From NCBI GenBank assembly GCA_016649905.1, contig JAENWU010000011.1:1-39754 (forward strand): DNA of 39,754 nucleotides, written 5' to 3'. A program made the position numbers and the translations under genes. Under the pieces are notes generated by a model that had not been told where the DNA came from, ran no database searches, and worked only from the letters and a program-made list of their open reading frames with translations. Below are positions 24,357 through 32,404 of the stretch, one piece after another; positions within the stretch are counted from its first letter, which is position 1; every line of letters begins with the position of its first letter. This stretch comes from Thermoleophilia bacterium (GTDB lineage: Bacteria > Actinomycetota > Thermoleophilia > Solirubrobacterales > 70-9).

Positions 24357-25136
24357 ATGCGCAAACGTCCAACTCTGATCGTTGGCACGGTAGTGGCAGC
24401 GGTCGCCGCGATTGCCGCTTCGGTCGCAGTAGCGGGAGCCCCCGTCACTGGCACCGACGGAAACTCGCAGTCGATCGACGTCAAGATCGCCCCAAAGAAG
24501 CTCTCGAAAACGACGCTGACCCCGGCGACGCTCGAAGTCACGACCAAAGTGTCGACCAGCAACCCCACCGGCGTCCCCAGCCCGGCCGTCCGCGTCACCG
24601 TCGACTTCGACAAGAACGCGAAGCTCTTCACCAAGGGGATACCGACCTGCACCGCCGCACAGCTGCAGAACACCTCGACCGAAGTCGCCGAACAGGCCTG
24701 TGGCAAAGCCAAAATCGGCAGCGGTCACGCAGCTGCGCTGCTTCCCGTCGGGACCAAAATCTTCCCGGTCGAACAGGTCGTCACGGCCTACAACGGCGCG
24801 CCACAGGGCGGCAAGTCGACCGTGCTCCTGCACACCTACGGCACCACCCCGATCCAGACGACCCTGATCCTCAACGGCGTCGTCTCGAACTACAACAAGG
24901 AAGGCTACGGCCCGCGCCTCGACGTCGAAGTGCCGCTGATCGCCGGCGGCGCCGGTGCGCTGCTCGAATTCAACGTCAAGATCGACAAAAAATTCAGCTA
25001 CAAAGGCGAGAAACGCAGCTTCATCAGCGCCAAATGCCCCAAAAACAAGAAGTTGAAGGCCCGCGGAGCGTTCACTTTCAAAGACGGCGAAACGATCACC
25101 GCCTACTCGAAGCAGTCCTGCCAGCAGAAGAAATAG
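24357..25136 (+). CDS. Secreted four-cysteine protein, paralogue 1 (MCE-linked family)
   Basis: A 259-residue exported protein of a family I do not recognise from the literature. Signal peptide: LIVGTVVAAVAAIAASVAVA (about 7-26). The mature protein is beta-strand-rich and basic. Four Cys sit in two fixed pairs: C-x16-C (PTCTAAQL to EQACGKAK) and C-x27-C (AKCPKNKK to KQSCQQKK). Other shared marks are FNG-like YNGAP, the GGAGALL segment and FTFKDGE. Good ribosome binding site AGGAG eight bases before the ATG. It is divergent from the MCE operon. Three paralogues lie at 29157-31449 beside an RND transporter. A role as an extracytoplasmic lipid-carrier or envelope partner is inference from context. 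Confidence 0.85.
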   Translation: MRKRPTLIVGTVVAAVAAIAASVAVAGAPVTGTDGNSQSIDVKIAPKKLSKTTLTPATLEVTTKVSTSNPTGVPSPAVRVTVDFDKNAKLFTKGIPTCTAAQLQNTSTEVAEQACGKAKIGSGHAAALLPVGTKIFPVEQVVTAYNGAPQGGKSTVLLHTYGTTPIQTTLILNGVVSNYNKEGYGPRLDVEVPLIAGGAGALLEFNVKIDKKFSYKGEKRSFISAKCPKNKKLKARGAFTFKDGETITAYSKQSCQQKK

Positions 25137-25153
25137 CCATTAGGCGCTTTCCA

Positions 25154-25190
25154 CGCGACAGCCGGCTGGGTCAATCGGCCGGCTGTCGCG
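25154..25190. terminator. Bidirectional hairpin between convergent genes
   Basis: Perfect 13-bp arms at 25154-25166 and 25178-25190 with an 11-base spacer, placed between the stops of the rightward secreted-protein gene and the leftward RelE-like toxin gene. No T-run follows on either strand, so it would be a non-canonical terminator or an mRNA-end stabiliser. Confidence 0.55.
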
Positions 25191-25198
25191 GTTGGCGC

Positions 25199-25462
25199 TC
25201 AACGAGGATCGCTGCGATAGACGATCGACCGGTGACGGATAGCGGCGACCCGCACAGTCTGTTCGCCGTCAGCCAACTGGTAGAGGATCCGGTACGCACC
25301 GACCCGTAACGAGAGTAGGCCGCGCAGTTTGCCGCGCAGTGGATGCCCGGCTCGTGGGTCACGCTCGAGCAAACCCAGTGCGTCCTCGATCGCATCAATC
25401 AACGGCCAGTCGAGCTCGAGCAGCTCGCGACGGGCACGCTTGGCGAGAACGAGTCGCGCCAA
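25199..25462 (-). CDS. RelE/ParE-family toxin
   Basis: An 87-residue protein of the RelE/ParE superfamily: N-terminal helices (KRARRELLELDW, IEDALGLLERDP), then the strands GLLSLRVGAYRILYQL and VRVAAIRHRSIVYR. The C-terminal HRSIVYR matches the RHR-x-x-Y end of RelE-type mRNA interferases. It starts at TTG 25460-25462, three bases after the antitoxin stop, the standard antitoxin-first layout. Length is normal, so the module may be intact. Target cleavage (ribosome-dependent mRNA) is family knowledge. Confidence 0.85.
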   Translation of the reverse strand: MARLVLAKRARRELLELDWPLIDAIEDALGLLERDPRAGHPLRGKLRGLLSLRVGAYRILYQLADGEQTVRVAAIRHRSIVYRSDPR

Positions 25463-25465
25463 CGA

Positions 25466-25753
25466 CTAGCTGGCAGTCGCTCGGCGCTCCGCCAGCTCGC
25501 TACGGAGCTCGGCGAGAGTGACGGCCTCGCCCCGCTCCAGCTCGGCGAGACCCTCCTCCAGCGCGGCGAGTGCATCGGGGTCGGAAAGAACCTCGGCGGT
25601 CTCCTCCAGTGCCTCGTACTCGTCGATCGGAACCAGAGCTGCGGCTGGAGTGCCGTTGCGAGTCACCAAAACGTGGTCGCGGCGGTCACTGACGTCATCG
25701 AGGAGGCTGCTGAGGTTGCTCCGCAGCTCGCGCACAGGGACAATCTTTGCCAT
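25466..25753 (-). CDS. Phd/YefM-family antitoxin
   Basis: A 95-residue antitoxin. The N-terminal DNA-binding part is typical: MAKIVPVRELRSNLSSLLDD, then HVLVTRNGTPAAALVPIDEYEAL. The acidic C-terminal half (ALEEGLAELERGE, then LAELRSELAERR) would wrap the toxin. The ATG at 25751-25753 was chosen over a further upstream start because it begins the conserved domain and leaves the operator dyad outside the gene. Expected to repress its own promoter, more tightly with toxin bound. Confidence 0.87.
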   Translation of the reverse strand: MAKIVPVRELRSNLSSLLDDVSDRRDHVLVTRNGTPAAALVPIDEYEALEETAEVLSDPDALAALEEGLAELERGEAVTLAELRSELAERRATAS

Positions 25754-25760
25754 GGAAGAA

Positions 25761-25780
25761 GTGTACATCACTGCGTACAC
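25761..25780. promoter_or_regulatory. Phd/YefM-type operator dyad
   Basis: GTGTAC (25761-25766) and GTACAC (25775-25780) are perfect inverted hexamers. Their GTAC cores are centred 12 bp apart, the spacing reported for paired TGTACA sites bound by YefM. The dyad lies 7 bases upstream of the antitoxin start, in the 40-base gap after the RND transporter gene. Confidence 0.6.
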
Positions 25781-25793
25781 AATGGGCCGAACA

Positions 25794-28700
25794 TCAGACG
25801 TTGAACCTGGGGAGCACCCGCGCCAATGGGCGCGGGAGCCACCAGACCCGGTCGCCGATCAGCAGCATCAGCGCCGGCAGCAGGACGATTCGCACCACGG
25901 TGGCGTCGAGGATCACCGCGACGGTCAGGCCGACTCCGAGTTGGCTGACCGTCGCGATCGGCGCGCCGGCGAAGACGATGAAGACGGCGAGCATGATCGC
26001 GGCGGCGCCGGTGATCACCCGGGCGGTCTTTTCGAGGCCGAACTCGATCGCGGCGGCGTTGTCGCCGTGGCGGTCGTAGTGCTCGCGCATGCGGCTGAGC
26101 AGGAAGACCGCATAGTCGATCGATAAGCCGAAGACGACGCCGAAAATCATCACCGCTCCGACCGCGTCGACGTAGTTGTGGCCGCCCAGGGGCAGGTCTT
26201 CGGGCACCTCGAAGAGCAGGGTGAGGACGCCGAAGGCGACGGCCACCGTCGCCAGGTTGAGGCCGACCGCGATCGCCGCCAGCGGGATCGCCCGCAGGAC
26301 CAGGACGAGGACCAGGAAGGTGACCAGGGTGATCGCCGCGACCACCAGCGGGATCCGCGCCTGGGTGACGTGGCTGTAGTCGTTCAGCTGGGCGGCACCG
26401 CCGGCGACCCCGGTCTGCAGGCCGGCATCGTCCGCCAGCCTCGCCGCTTCTTCGTCGAGGCGCTTGTTGAGCGCGATCGAGCCGGGGGTGTTGAAGCTGT
26501 AGTCGGAGACGACCAGCATCGAAGCGGCCTGGCCGCCGCGGCGGAGGTCGATCGCGCTGGCCGCCGCCTCGCGCGCACGCGGCGGCGACCCGTCCAGCGC
26601 CGAGAGCACGAAGTAGCCGGAGTTGAAGAGGTTCGGCGAGGCCGCGGCGACGCGGCGCGCCTGGTGGCGGATCCGCGCCCTGCCCTCGATCACCCGGACG
26701 CTGGCTTCGTCGAGCCCCGATTCCAGCGGCGCCGCTTCCTCGAACCCTTCGGCGAGGCCGGCTCCCAGCGCCTCGGCGCCGCCGCCGAGCTGGTCGATGC
26801 CACCGACCAGCGCCGTGGCGCCACCGCTGAGCCGGTCAAGCCCGTCGCCGAGGGTCTTGGCGGCGCCGGCGAGGCGTTCGGAGCCATCGGCGAGGCGGGT
26901 CCCCGCCGCTTTGATCTTGTAAAGGCCGTCGGTAAGCTGCGCCGCGCCGTTCGCCAGCTTCCTCAGGTTCACGATCGAGCCCTGCAGCCAATCGGTGACC
27001 CGCTTGGCGTCGTCCAGATCTTCGGCCAGCCGAGCTTGGAGACTGGTCAGTTCGGTCGGGAGTCCTACGTATTCGGGAGCGTAGGGTGCTCCGGTGACCG
27101 GATTGGTACCGCTCACAGCGGCGAGGGCGGCGCGGACGGCTTCCAGCGTCGCCAGATAGTTGGGGTCGCTCTGACCGCTGGTCATTCCTTCCAACGACGC
27201 CAACGCGGCTTTCAGCTGTTGTTCGGCCGAACTTGCCGGCCCCAGCAACCGCGGAACGGTGATTTCACCCAAGCTCTCGAGGGAATGTTCAACCTCAAAG
27301 GCGTGATTGAGTCCGTTGTGCCGCAGGTTCGGCCCGCCGACCCCTTGGATCCCGAACTTGAGGTTGAGCGCCCCCAGCGCGGCTTCTTCCTGCGCTTCGG
27401 CCAGTTTCCGCGAGCCGTCGGCGAAGCGGTCGAGGGCGCCGACCGCGCGCTGGCTGCCGGCGGTGGCGCGGCCGAGGCCGACCGCGATCAGCTGCGCCCC
27501 CTCGCCGGCGCGATCGGAGCCGAGTGCCAGCAGCCCGGCCCCGTCGCTGGCTTCGGCGATCCCTTCCCGCAGCTGGCCGACGCCGCCGGCCGCGGTCCGC
27601 AGGCTGTGGCCGAGCCGGCCGAGCTGTTTGACCGGGCCGATGTTGCCACCCGATGAGAGCACGGCGTTGCCGAGTTTCTGCAACGGCTTGACCCGTTCGG
27701 CGACTTCGCCGGGGCCGATCACGGCCTGCACGCCCGGCAGCTTGGCCAGTTCGCTCTGGAAGCGATCGAGCGCGGCGAGGCTCTTGGCGTCGGTGATCGG
27801 GCCGTCTTCGTTGACGGCGACGATCTGGAACGGCGCGTCCCAGCCGGGCCCGAACGAGTCGTCGATCAGTTCGGCGTCCTGGCGGGCGGGGGCGTCCTCG
27901 GAGAGCTGCTCGGGGCTCGGCGGGCCGGTCTTGAGGGCGATCGCGGGGGCGGCGAGGAGCAGCAGGACGGCGCCGATCACGACGGCCACCGGTGCCGGGC
28001 GCTTCAGCGCCGCGTTGACCGTGCGCATCAGCCGCGAGCTGCTCTCGCTCGGCGCCGCGCCAACCCGCCAGCGGTCGACGTTGGGCCCGATCAGGGTCAG
28101 CAGCGCCGGGCCGACGATCGTCGCCACGGCGACGCTCAGCAGCACCACCATCATCACCGTCCCCGCCAGCGAGGCCAGCAGCGAGCCGGGCAGGATGAAC
28201 AGCGAGACCAGCATCGAGAGCAGCAGCGTGCTGCCGGCGAAGACCACCGTGCGGCCGGCGCTGCGGCGGGTCGTCGCGGCGGCGTCGGCGGGCGTCGCGC
28301 CGGCGGCCAACTCCTCGCGGAAACGGGAGACCATCAGCAGCGCGTAGTCGACCCCCAGCGCTAACCCCATCATCGTGCAGACGGTTAGCGCGAAGGCGTC
28401 GATGTCGAACCAGCCGGTGAAGAAGTAGAGGATCCCGCGCGAGGCGACGACCGTGATCGCGCCGAAGGCGAGCGGGATCGCGGCGGCGATTGGCGAGCGG
28501 AAGACCAGCAGCAGGACGATCAGCAGGAACGGCAACGCGATCAGCTCGCCGCGCTCACTGGCGGCGATCGACTCGTCCTGGATCGCCCGCGAGAGGCTGG
28601 CGTATCCCGTCTGGGTCGCCGTCACCGGCGGTCTGATCTGCCGCTCGAGGACATCGTTCAGCCGCGGCACGGTGTCGTTGACCGCGGTCCTGGTGTCGAC

Positions 28701-29114
28701 GTGGAAGTCGGCGAGGATCAGCGCCCGGTCGGGCCGCGGGCGCAGCCGCTGCACCGCGCCGCGGTCCCAGGGCGAGAGCGTCCGCACCCGCGGGTCCAGT
28801 CGCAGCGCCCGGACCAGCCGTGGGCCCTGGCGGTCGATCGCCGCTGCCGGCCCCTCGATCAGGATCGCGAACGGGGCGGTGGCGCCGAAGTGATCGCGCA
28901 ACATCGCGTTGGCGCGCGAGGACGGCGTGCCGGGAACATCGAGCGTGGTCGGGTCCAGTCTGTCCTCGACGTTGGTGCCGATCACCCCGAGGGTGACGAG
29001 CAGAAGCGCCGCGACGGCCAAGACCGTGCGGGGATGTCGCAACATTGGCGACCGGCGTCGGGTCGGCTCCGAGCTCGCGGAGCCCGACCGTACCCTGCTC
29101 CTCCTGCTTCCCAC
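25794..29114 (-). CDS. MmpL-type RND transporter with a very long extracytoplasmic loop
   Basis: A membrane protein of about 1106 residues with the RND/MMPL architecture. TM1 is at about 25-47, the first outside loop at 48-190, and TM2-6 at about 190-345 with GLALGVDYALLMVSRFREEL (proton-relay helix). TM7 is at about 375-393, a loop of about 525 residues follows, and TM8-12 are at about 920-1090 with GVVFGLSIDYAVFLLSRMRE. The second loop is rich in Ala/Gly/Leu heptad-like repeats (GLDRLSGGATALVGGIDQLG), as in MmpL and YhgE-like proteins. Family members export lipids or envelope precursors using the proton gradient. The GTG start is uncertain; the ATG at codon 24 is an alternative. Divergent by 42 bases from three secreted paralogues. 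Confidence 0.92.
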   Translation of the reverse strand: MGSRRSRVRSGSASSEPTRRRSPMLRHPRTVLAVAALLLVTLGVIGTNVEDRLDPTTLDVPGTPSSRANAMLRDHFGATAPFAILIEGPAAAIDRQGPRLVRALRLDPRVRTLSPWDRGAVQRLRPRPDRALILADFHVDTRTAVNDTVPRLNDVLERQIRPPVTATQTGYASLSRAIQDESIAASERGELIALPFLLIVLLLVFRSPIAAAIPLAFGAITVVASRGILYFFTGWFDIDAFALTVCTMMGLALGVDYALLMVSRFREELAAGATPADAAATTRRSAGRTVVFAGSTLLLSMLVSLFILPGSLLASLAGTVMMVVLLSVAVATIVGPALLTLIGPNVDRWRVGAAPSESSSRLMRTVNAALKRPAPVAVVIGAVLLLLAAPAIALKTGPPSPEQLSEDAPARQDAELIDDSFGPGWDAPFQIVAVNEDGPITDAKSLAALDRFQSELAKLPGVQAVIGPGEVAERVKPLQKLGNAVLSSGGNIGPVKQLGRLGHSLRTAAGGVGQLREGIAEASDGAGLLALGSDRAGEGAQLIAVGLGRATAGSQRAVGALDRFADGSRKLAEAQEEAALGALNLKFGIQGVGGPNLRHNGLNHAFEVEHSLESLGEITVPRLLGPASSAEQQLKAALASLEGMTSGQSDPNYLATLEAVRAALAAVSGTNPVTGAPYAPEYVGLPTELTSLQARLAEDLDDAKRVTDWLQGSIVNLRKLANGAAQLTDGLYKIKAAGTRLADGSERLAGAAKTLGDGLDRLSGGATALVGGIDQLGGGAEALGAGLAEGFEEAAPLESGLDEASVRVIEGRARIRHQARRVAAASPNLFNSGYFVLSALDGSPPRAREAAASAIDLRRGGQAASMLVVSDYSFNTPGSIALNKRLDEEAARLADDAGLQTGVAGGAAQLNDYSHVTQARIPLVVAAITLVTFLVLVLVLRAIPLAAIAVGLNLATVAVAFGVLTLLFEVPEDLPLGGHNYVDAVGAVMIFGVVFGLSIDYAVFLLSRMREHYDRHGDNAAAIEFGLEKTARVITGAAAIMLAVFIVFAGAPIATVSQLGVGLTVAVILDATVVRIVLLPALMLLIGDRVWWLPRPLARVLPRFNV

Positions 29115-29156
29115 CCGTGGTAGTTTGGCGGTCAGGGGAACGGGAGGAGCGAACGA

Positions 29157-29921
29157 ATGCGGAAGAGTCTGTTAAGGACGTTCGCGATCGGGGCAGTGTT
29201 CTTGCTCGTTGGTGCCAGCTCGGCACTGGCGCTGCGGCTGCAGATCGCAAATATTGTCATCGTCACCGACGGCGGCTTTACGCCGACGACGCTGCCCAAG
29301 CACGAGTTCGCGCCGATCAAGCTGCACGGCTACGGGAAAATCTCGACGGCCGACGGTGGCCTGCCGCCGATCCTCAAACAGATCATCCTCTGGTTCGACA
29401 AGCACGGCGAAGTCGAGACCCGCGGGCTGCCGATCTGCACGCCGGCGAAACTGGCCGCGACGACGACGGAGGTGGCACGCAAGCTCTGTCCGGGCGCGAT
29501 CGTCGGCACCGGCTTCGGCAAAGCCGTCGTCAACTTCCCCGAACAGCCGCCGATCCCCGCCTCCTCGCCGATCACGATCTTCAACGGGGCCGAGAAGAAC
29601 GGCAACCCGACCGTGCTCGCCCACGCTCACCTGACCGTGCCGGCGCCGACGACCTTCGTCGTCCCGATCGAGATCCAGCGCGTGAACAACGGTCGCTACG
29701 GTTTCAAGACCGTGGCTGAAATTCCCAAGATCGCCGGCGGCGCCGGCACGCCGATTTACGGCCGGCTGAAGATCGGGCGCGAATGGAACTACAAAGGGCA
29801 GAGGCTCAGCTACGTCAACGCCAGCTGCCCTGACGGCCGCCTCCAGGCCAAAGGCGAATTCACGTTCAAAGACGGCACGGCGCTGAACGGGACCTTCCTC
29901 AAGCCCTGCACGGGCAAATGA
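29157..29921 (+). CDS. Secreted four-cysteine protein, paralogue 2 (RND-linked)
   Basis: A 254-residue exported protein. Signal peptide: FAIGAVFLLVGASSALA (about 9-25). It keeps the family signature: RGLPICTPAKL to RKLCPGAIVGTG (C-x16-C), SPITIFNG, VPIEIQRV, GGAGTPIYG, and ASCPDGRL to LKPC (C-x26-C). Strong ribosome binding site GGGAGGAG before the ATG. First of three genes in a tight rightward operon divergent from the RND transporter. The mature domain of about 228 residues appears to be one beta-rich module with two probable disulfides. Function unknown. Confidence 0.87.
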   Translation: MRKSLLRTFAIGAVFLLVGASSALALRLQIANIVIVTDGGFTPTTLPKHEFAPIKLHGYGKISTADGGLPPILKQIILWFDKHGEVETRGLPICTPAKLAATTTEVARKLCPGAIVGTGFGKAVVNFPEQPPIPASSPITIFNGAEKNGNPTVLAHAHLTVPAPTTFVVPIEIQRVNNGRYGFKTVAEIPKIAGGAGTPIYGRLKIGREWNYKGQRLSYVNASCPDGRLQAKGEFTFKDGTALNGTFLKPCTGK

Positions 29922-30688
29922 GCGGCCGGCGGTTGCGCTGGACCGCCTCGATCGTCCTCGGTCTCAGCCTGCTGGGCGGCGCCAGCGCCTACGCGCTGAC
30001 GGCTGAAATCGGCAACACCGTGGTCAGCTCGACGGCGACGATGCTGCCGCGCGAGCTGCCGGCCCGGGGCGGCGCCCCGATCTCGCTCAGCAGCATCACC
30101 AGGGTCAAGACCAAGGACAACTCGCCGCCCGGGGTCCTCGGCAGCATCGACCTGATGATCGACAAGCACGGCTACCTCGAAACGAAGGGGGTGCCGGTGT
30201 GCACCGCCGCCAAGCTCGAACGGACGACGCCGGCCCAGGCGCGCAAACGCTGCGCCGGGGCTCTGGTCGGCACGGGGACCGCCAAGGCCGAGATCAACCT
30301 GCCGGGCCAGCCACGCATGCAGATGACCTCGCCAATCTCCTTCTTCAACGGGCCGCAGCTGAAGGGCCAACCGAGCCTGATCGCCCACGCCTATGAGACC
30401 GTGCCGGCGAAGAAGACGCTGCTGGTCCCGATCGCGATCGAAAAGGTGAACAAGGGGCGCTACGGCTACCAGGTCCAGGTCGAGATTCCGGAGATCGCCG
30501 GCGGTTACGGCGCGCCCACCCTGGCCGAAGCGACGGTGGGCAGGACCTTCGACCGGGGCGGCAAGAAGGTCGGCTACCTCAACGCCTATTGCGCCGGCGG
30601 CAGGCTGCAGGTGCAGGGCGACATCAACTTCACCAACGGCGACTTCTTCCCCGCGACGCTCACCTCGCCGTGCCACGTGCCCGGCTGA
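29918..30688 (+). CDS. Secreted four-cysteine protein, paralogue 3 (RND-linked)
   Basis: A 256-residue exported protein overlapping the previous stop by ATGA. Signal peptide: ASIVLGLSLLGGASAYA (about 10-26). Signature residues: KGVPVCTAAKL to RKRCAGALVGTG (C-x16-C), SPISFFNGPQ, VPIAIEKVNKGRYGYQVQVE, IAGGYGAP, and AYCAGGRL to LTSPC (C-x26-C). It is closest in pattern to paralogue 2, which suggests tandem duplication. Coupled translation with its neighbours implies that the three products are needed together. Confidence 0.87.
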   Translation: MSGRRLRWTASIVLGLSLLGGASAYALTAEIGNTVVSSTATMLPRELPARGGAPISLSSITRVKTKDNSPPGVLGSIDLMIDKHGYLETKGVPVCTAAKLERTTPAQARKRCAGALVGTGTAKAEINLPGQPRMQMTSPISFFNGPQLKGQPSLIAHAYETVPAKKTLLVPIAIEKVNKGRYGYQVQVEIPEIAGGYGAPTLAEATVGRTFDRGGKKVGYLNAYCAGGRLQVQGDINFTNGDFFPATLTSPCHVPG

Positions 30689-31449
30689 GACGCGCCGCGC
30701 TGCTGGCCTGCGCCTTGGCGGCACTCGTGGTGGCGGCCGCGGCGAGCGGCCAGGGTGCGCTGGTCGAAGTCAACAACCTGATCCTGCGGGCCGATGGCAG
30801 CTTCCAGCCACGCCAGCTGCAGCGCAACCGCTTCACGCCGATCGAGTTCCAGGGGCACGCTGCGATCGCCTCCAAAGATGGCAGCCGGCCGGTCGCGCTG
30901 CGCCAGGCGATCGTCAACTTCGACCACGACGGCCGGCTCAGCGTGCGCGGGCTGCCGACCTGCCCGCCCGAGCGGATCGCCAATGCCAGTACCGAAGAAG
31001 CACGCAAGCTCTGCGCCGGAGCGATCGTCGGCAGTGGCCGGATCGAGGCGGTGATCTCGCTCTCCAGTGGACTGGTCGAGGCCAGCTCACCGTTGACGAT
31101 CTTCAACGGGCCGCCGCTGAACGGCCGCCTGACCGCCGTTCTCCACGCCCGCACCACCGTGCCCGGCACCCAGACCTTCGCGATCCTGGTTCCGATCGAA
31201 CGGCTCCGCGGCGAATACCGCTACCGGGCCACCCTGGACCTGCCGCTGATCGCCGCCGGGCTCGGTTCGCTCACCTTCGTCGAAGTCGAGCTCGGCCGGG
31301 ACTACCGCTTCGAAGGCAAGTCCCGCAGCTACGTCTCTGCCCGCTGTGGCGACAGCATCCTGCGCACCCGCGGCCGTTTCACCTTCGCAGACGGCACCGT
31401 GATCGAAGGCTCCGTCGAAAAGTTCTGCCGGGCGCTGCCGCCGCGCTGA
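30670..31449 (+). CDS. Secreted four-cysteine protein, paralogue 4 (RND-linked)
   Basis: A 259-residue exported protein. The GTG at 30670-30672 was chosen because it begins a clean signal peptide (RRAALLACALAALVVAAAAS) and overlaps the previous gene by 19 bases; the longer frame upstream is antisense-like noise. Signature: RGLPTCPPERI to RKLCAGAIVGSG (C-x16-C), SPLTIFNGPPLNG, VPIERLRGEYRYR, IAAGLGSL, and ARCGDSIL to EKFC (C-x26-C). Ends 22 bases before tRNA-Lys with no terminator between. Confidence 0.85.
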   Translation: MPRARLRRAALLACALAALVVAAAASGQGALVEVNNLILRADGSFQPRQLQRNRFTPIEFQGHAAIASKDGSRPVALRQAIVNFDHDGRLSVRGLPTCPPERIANASTEEARKLCAGAIVGSGRIEAVISLSSGLVEASSPLTIFNGPPLNGRLTAVLHARTTVPGTQTFAILVPIERLRGEYRYRATLDLPLIAAGLGSLTFVEVELGRDYRFEGKSRSYVSARCGDSILRTRGRFTFADGTVIEGSVEKFCRALPPR

Positions 31450-31455
31450 GATTCC

Positions 31456-31461
31456 TATACT
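31456..31461 (+). promoter_or_regulatory. -10 element of tRNA-Lys
   Basis: TATACT lies 11 bases before the mature tRNA end, the right distance for a vegetative -10 box. The -35 region falls in the end of the previous gene and is poor, so read-through from the secreted-protein operon may also contribute. Confidence 0.5.
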
Positions 31462-31471
31462 TGCGCGTCGC

Positions 31472-31545
31472 GGGCCGCTAGCTCAACTGGTTAGAGCAGG
31501 AGCCTCTTAAGCTCAAGGTTGAAGGTTCGAGTCCTTCGCGGCCCA
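31472..31545 (+). tRNA. tRNA-Lys (anticodon CUU)
   Basis: A full cloverleaf of 74 bases. The acceptor stem GGGCCGC pairs with GCGGCCC, followed by discriminator A. The D stem is GCTC/GAGC, the anticodon loop CTCTTAA gives CUU (lysine codon AAG), and the T stem GAAGG/CCTTC closes TTCGAGT. One mismatch at the base of the anticodon stem. CCA is not encoded. It is convergent with the next gene. No integrase is nearby, so there is no sign of use as an attachment site. Confidence 0.93.
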
Positions 31546-31559
31546 CTCGCAACGGCGGG

Positions 31560-32387
31560 CTATTCCCCGAGGGAGGCGCCGCCCACGCCGAACGGGTTTC
31601 CGAGCGGCTGACCGCTCTGGCCGCCACCCTGACCTTCCTGAGTGGCTTTCTGCAGGGCTTTTTCTTCTTCGACCTGTTTCTCGAAGCCTTCGGCCCGTTT
31701 GCGATATTCCTCGAGCTGTTTGTCGAGCTGTTCGCGCTGGAATTTCGAGCTGGCGAATTTTTTCGCTTCCTCGTTGGCTTTCTCTGCCCCGGCGTAGTCG
31801 AAGGTGAAGACCTTGTAGATCGCGAGGGTGCCCAGCGAGTTGATGCTCGGGCGCTCGTCGGCGAGGATCTGCTGCGCTTCCGCAGCCGCTTTGACGTTGG
31901 CCTCGGCTTCGGCGCTGCTGCGCGAGGTTTCGGCGAGCGAGAAGAGCGTCCTCGCCATCAACGTGGCCGCGCCGACGGTCGGTTCGTCGGTTGCTTCCAG
32001 GTATTCGCTCCAGACCGAGCTGGCCTGCTCGTACTGCTGCCGCGATTCGAGGGTGAGGACGACTTCGCCCGTTTCGGGATTGCTTTCGGCGGAGCTGTTG
32101 CCGGCGTTGACGTGAGCCTTCGTCAGGCTGAGCAGAAGGTCGGGGTTGTTCGGGTCTTTCACCAGTTTGGCTTCGATCCGTTCCGTCTGCTCTTCGAACT
32201 GCTCGCGGGCTTCGCTGGCGCTGTCCTGGGCGCCGAAGATGTCACCGAAGGGGAGCGGGCCGGCCACGAGCAGCAGACTCAGACCCATCAGGAGGGCCAG
32301 AATCCCGTAAACGACTTTGACGACGTTCTTGCGCTTCCCCCGGATGTCAAAGAGCATCCGGTGCTCGTCTTTCCCCCCCTTTGCCAT
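31560..32387 (-). CDS. Membrane-anchored TPR-like helical protein, unknown function
   Basis: A 275-residue protein. A basic cytoplasmic N-terminus (1-23) is followed by one membrane helix (VVYGILALLMGLSLLLVAG, about 25-43). An extracytoplasmic helical region has TPR-like stretches (DPNNPDLLLSLTKAHVNAGN at about 78, then QQYEQASSVWSEYLEATDEP), a coiled-coil (QLDKQLEEYRKRAEGFEKQV at about 220) and a Gly/Gln-rich tail. It lies immediately downstream of tatC (17 bases), so it is probably cotranscribed with the Tat genes. It may act as an export or assembly factor, but no function is established. Confidence 0.75.
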   Translation of the reverse strand: MAKGGKDEHRMLFDIRGKRKNVVKVVYGILALLMGLSLLLVAGPLPFGDIFGAQDSASEAREQFEEQTERIEAKLVKDPNNPDLLLSLTKAHVNAGNSSAESNPETGEVVLTLESRQQYEQASSVWSEYLEATDEPTVGAATLMARTLFSLAETSRSSAEAEANVKAAAEAQQILADERPSINSLGTLAIYKVFTFDYAGAEKANEEAKKFASSKFQREQLDKQLEEYRKRAEGFEKQVEEEKALQKATQEGQGGGQSGQPLGNPFGVGGASLGE

Positions 32388-32404
32388 CGGCTCCCTATCG
32401 CTCG

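Noticed and set aside
31472-31545. tRNA-Lys as an integration attachment site
   Set aside because: No integrase, direct repeat of the tRNA 3' end or phage gene is present nearby.
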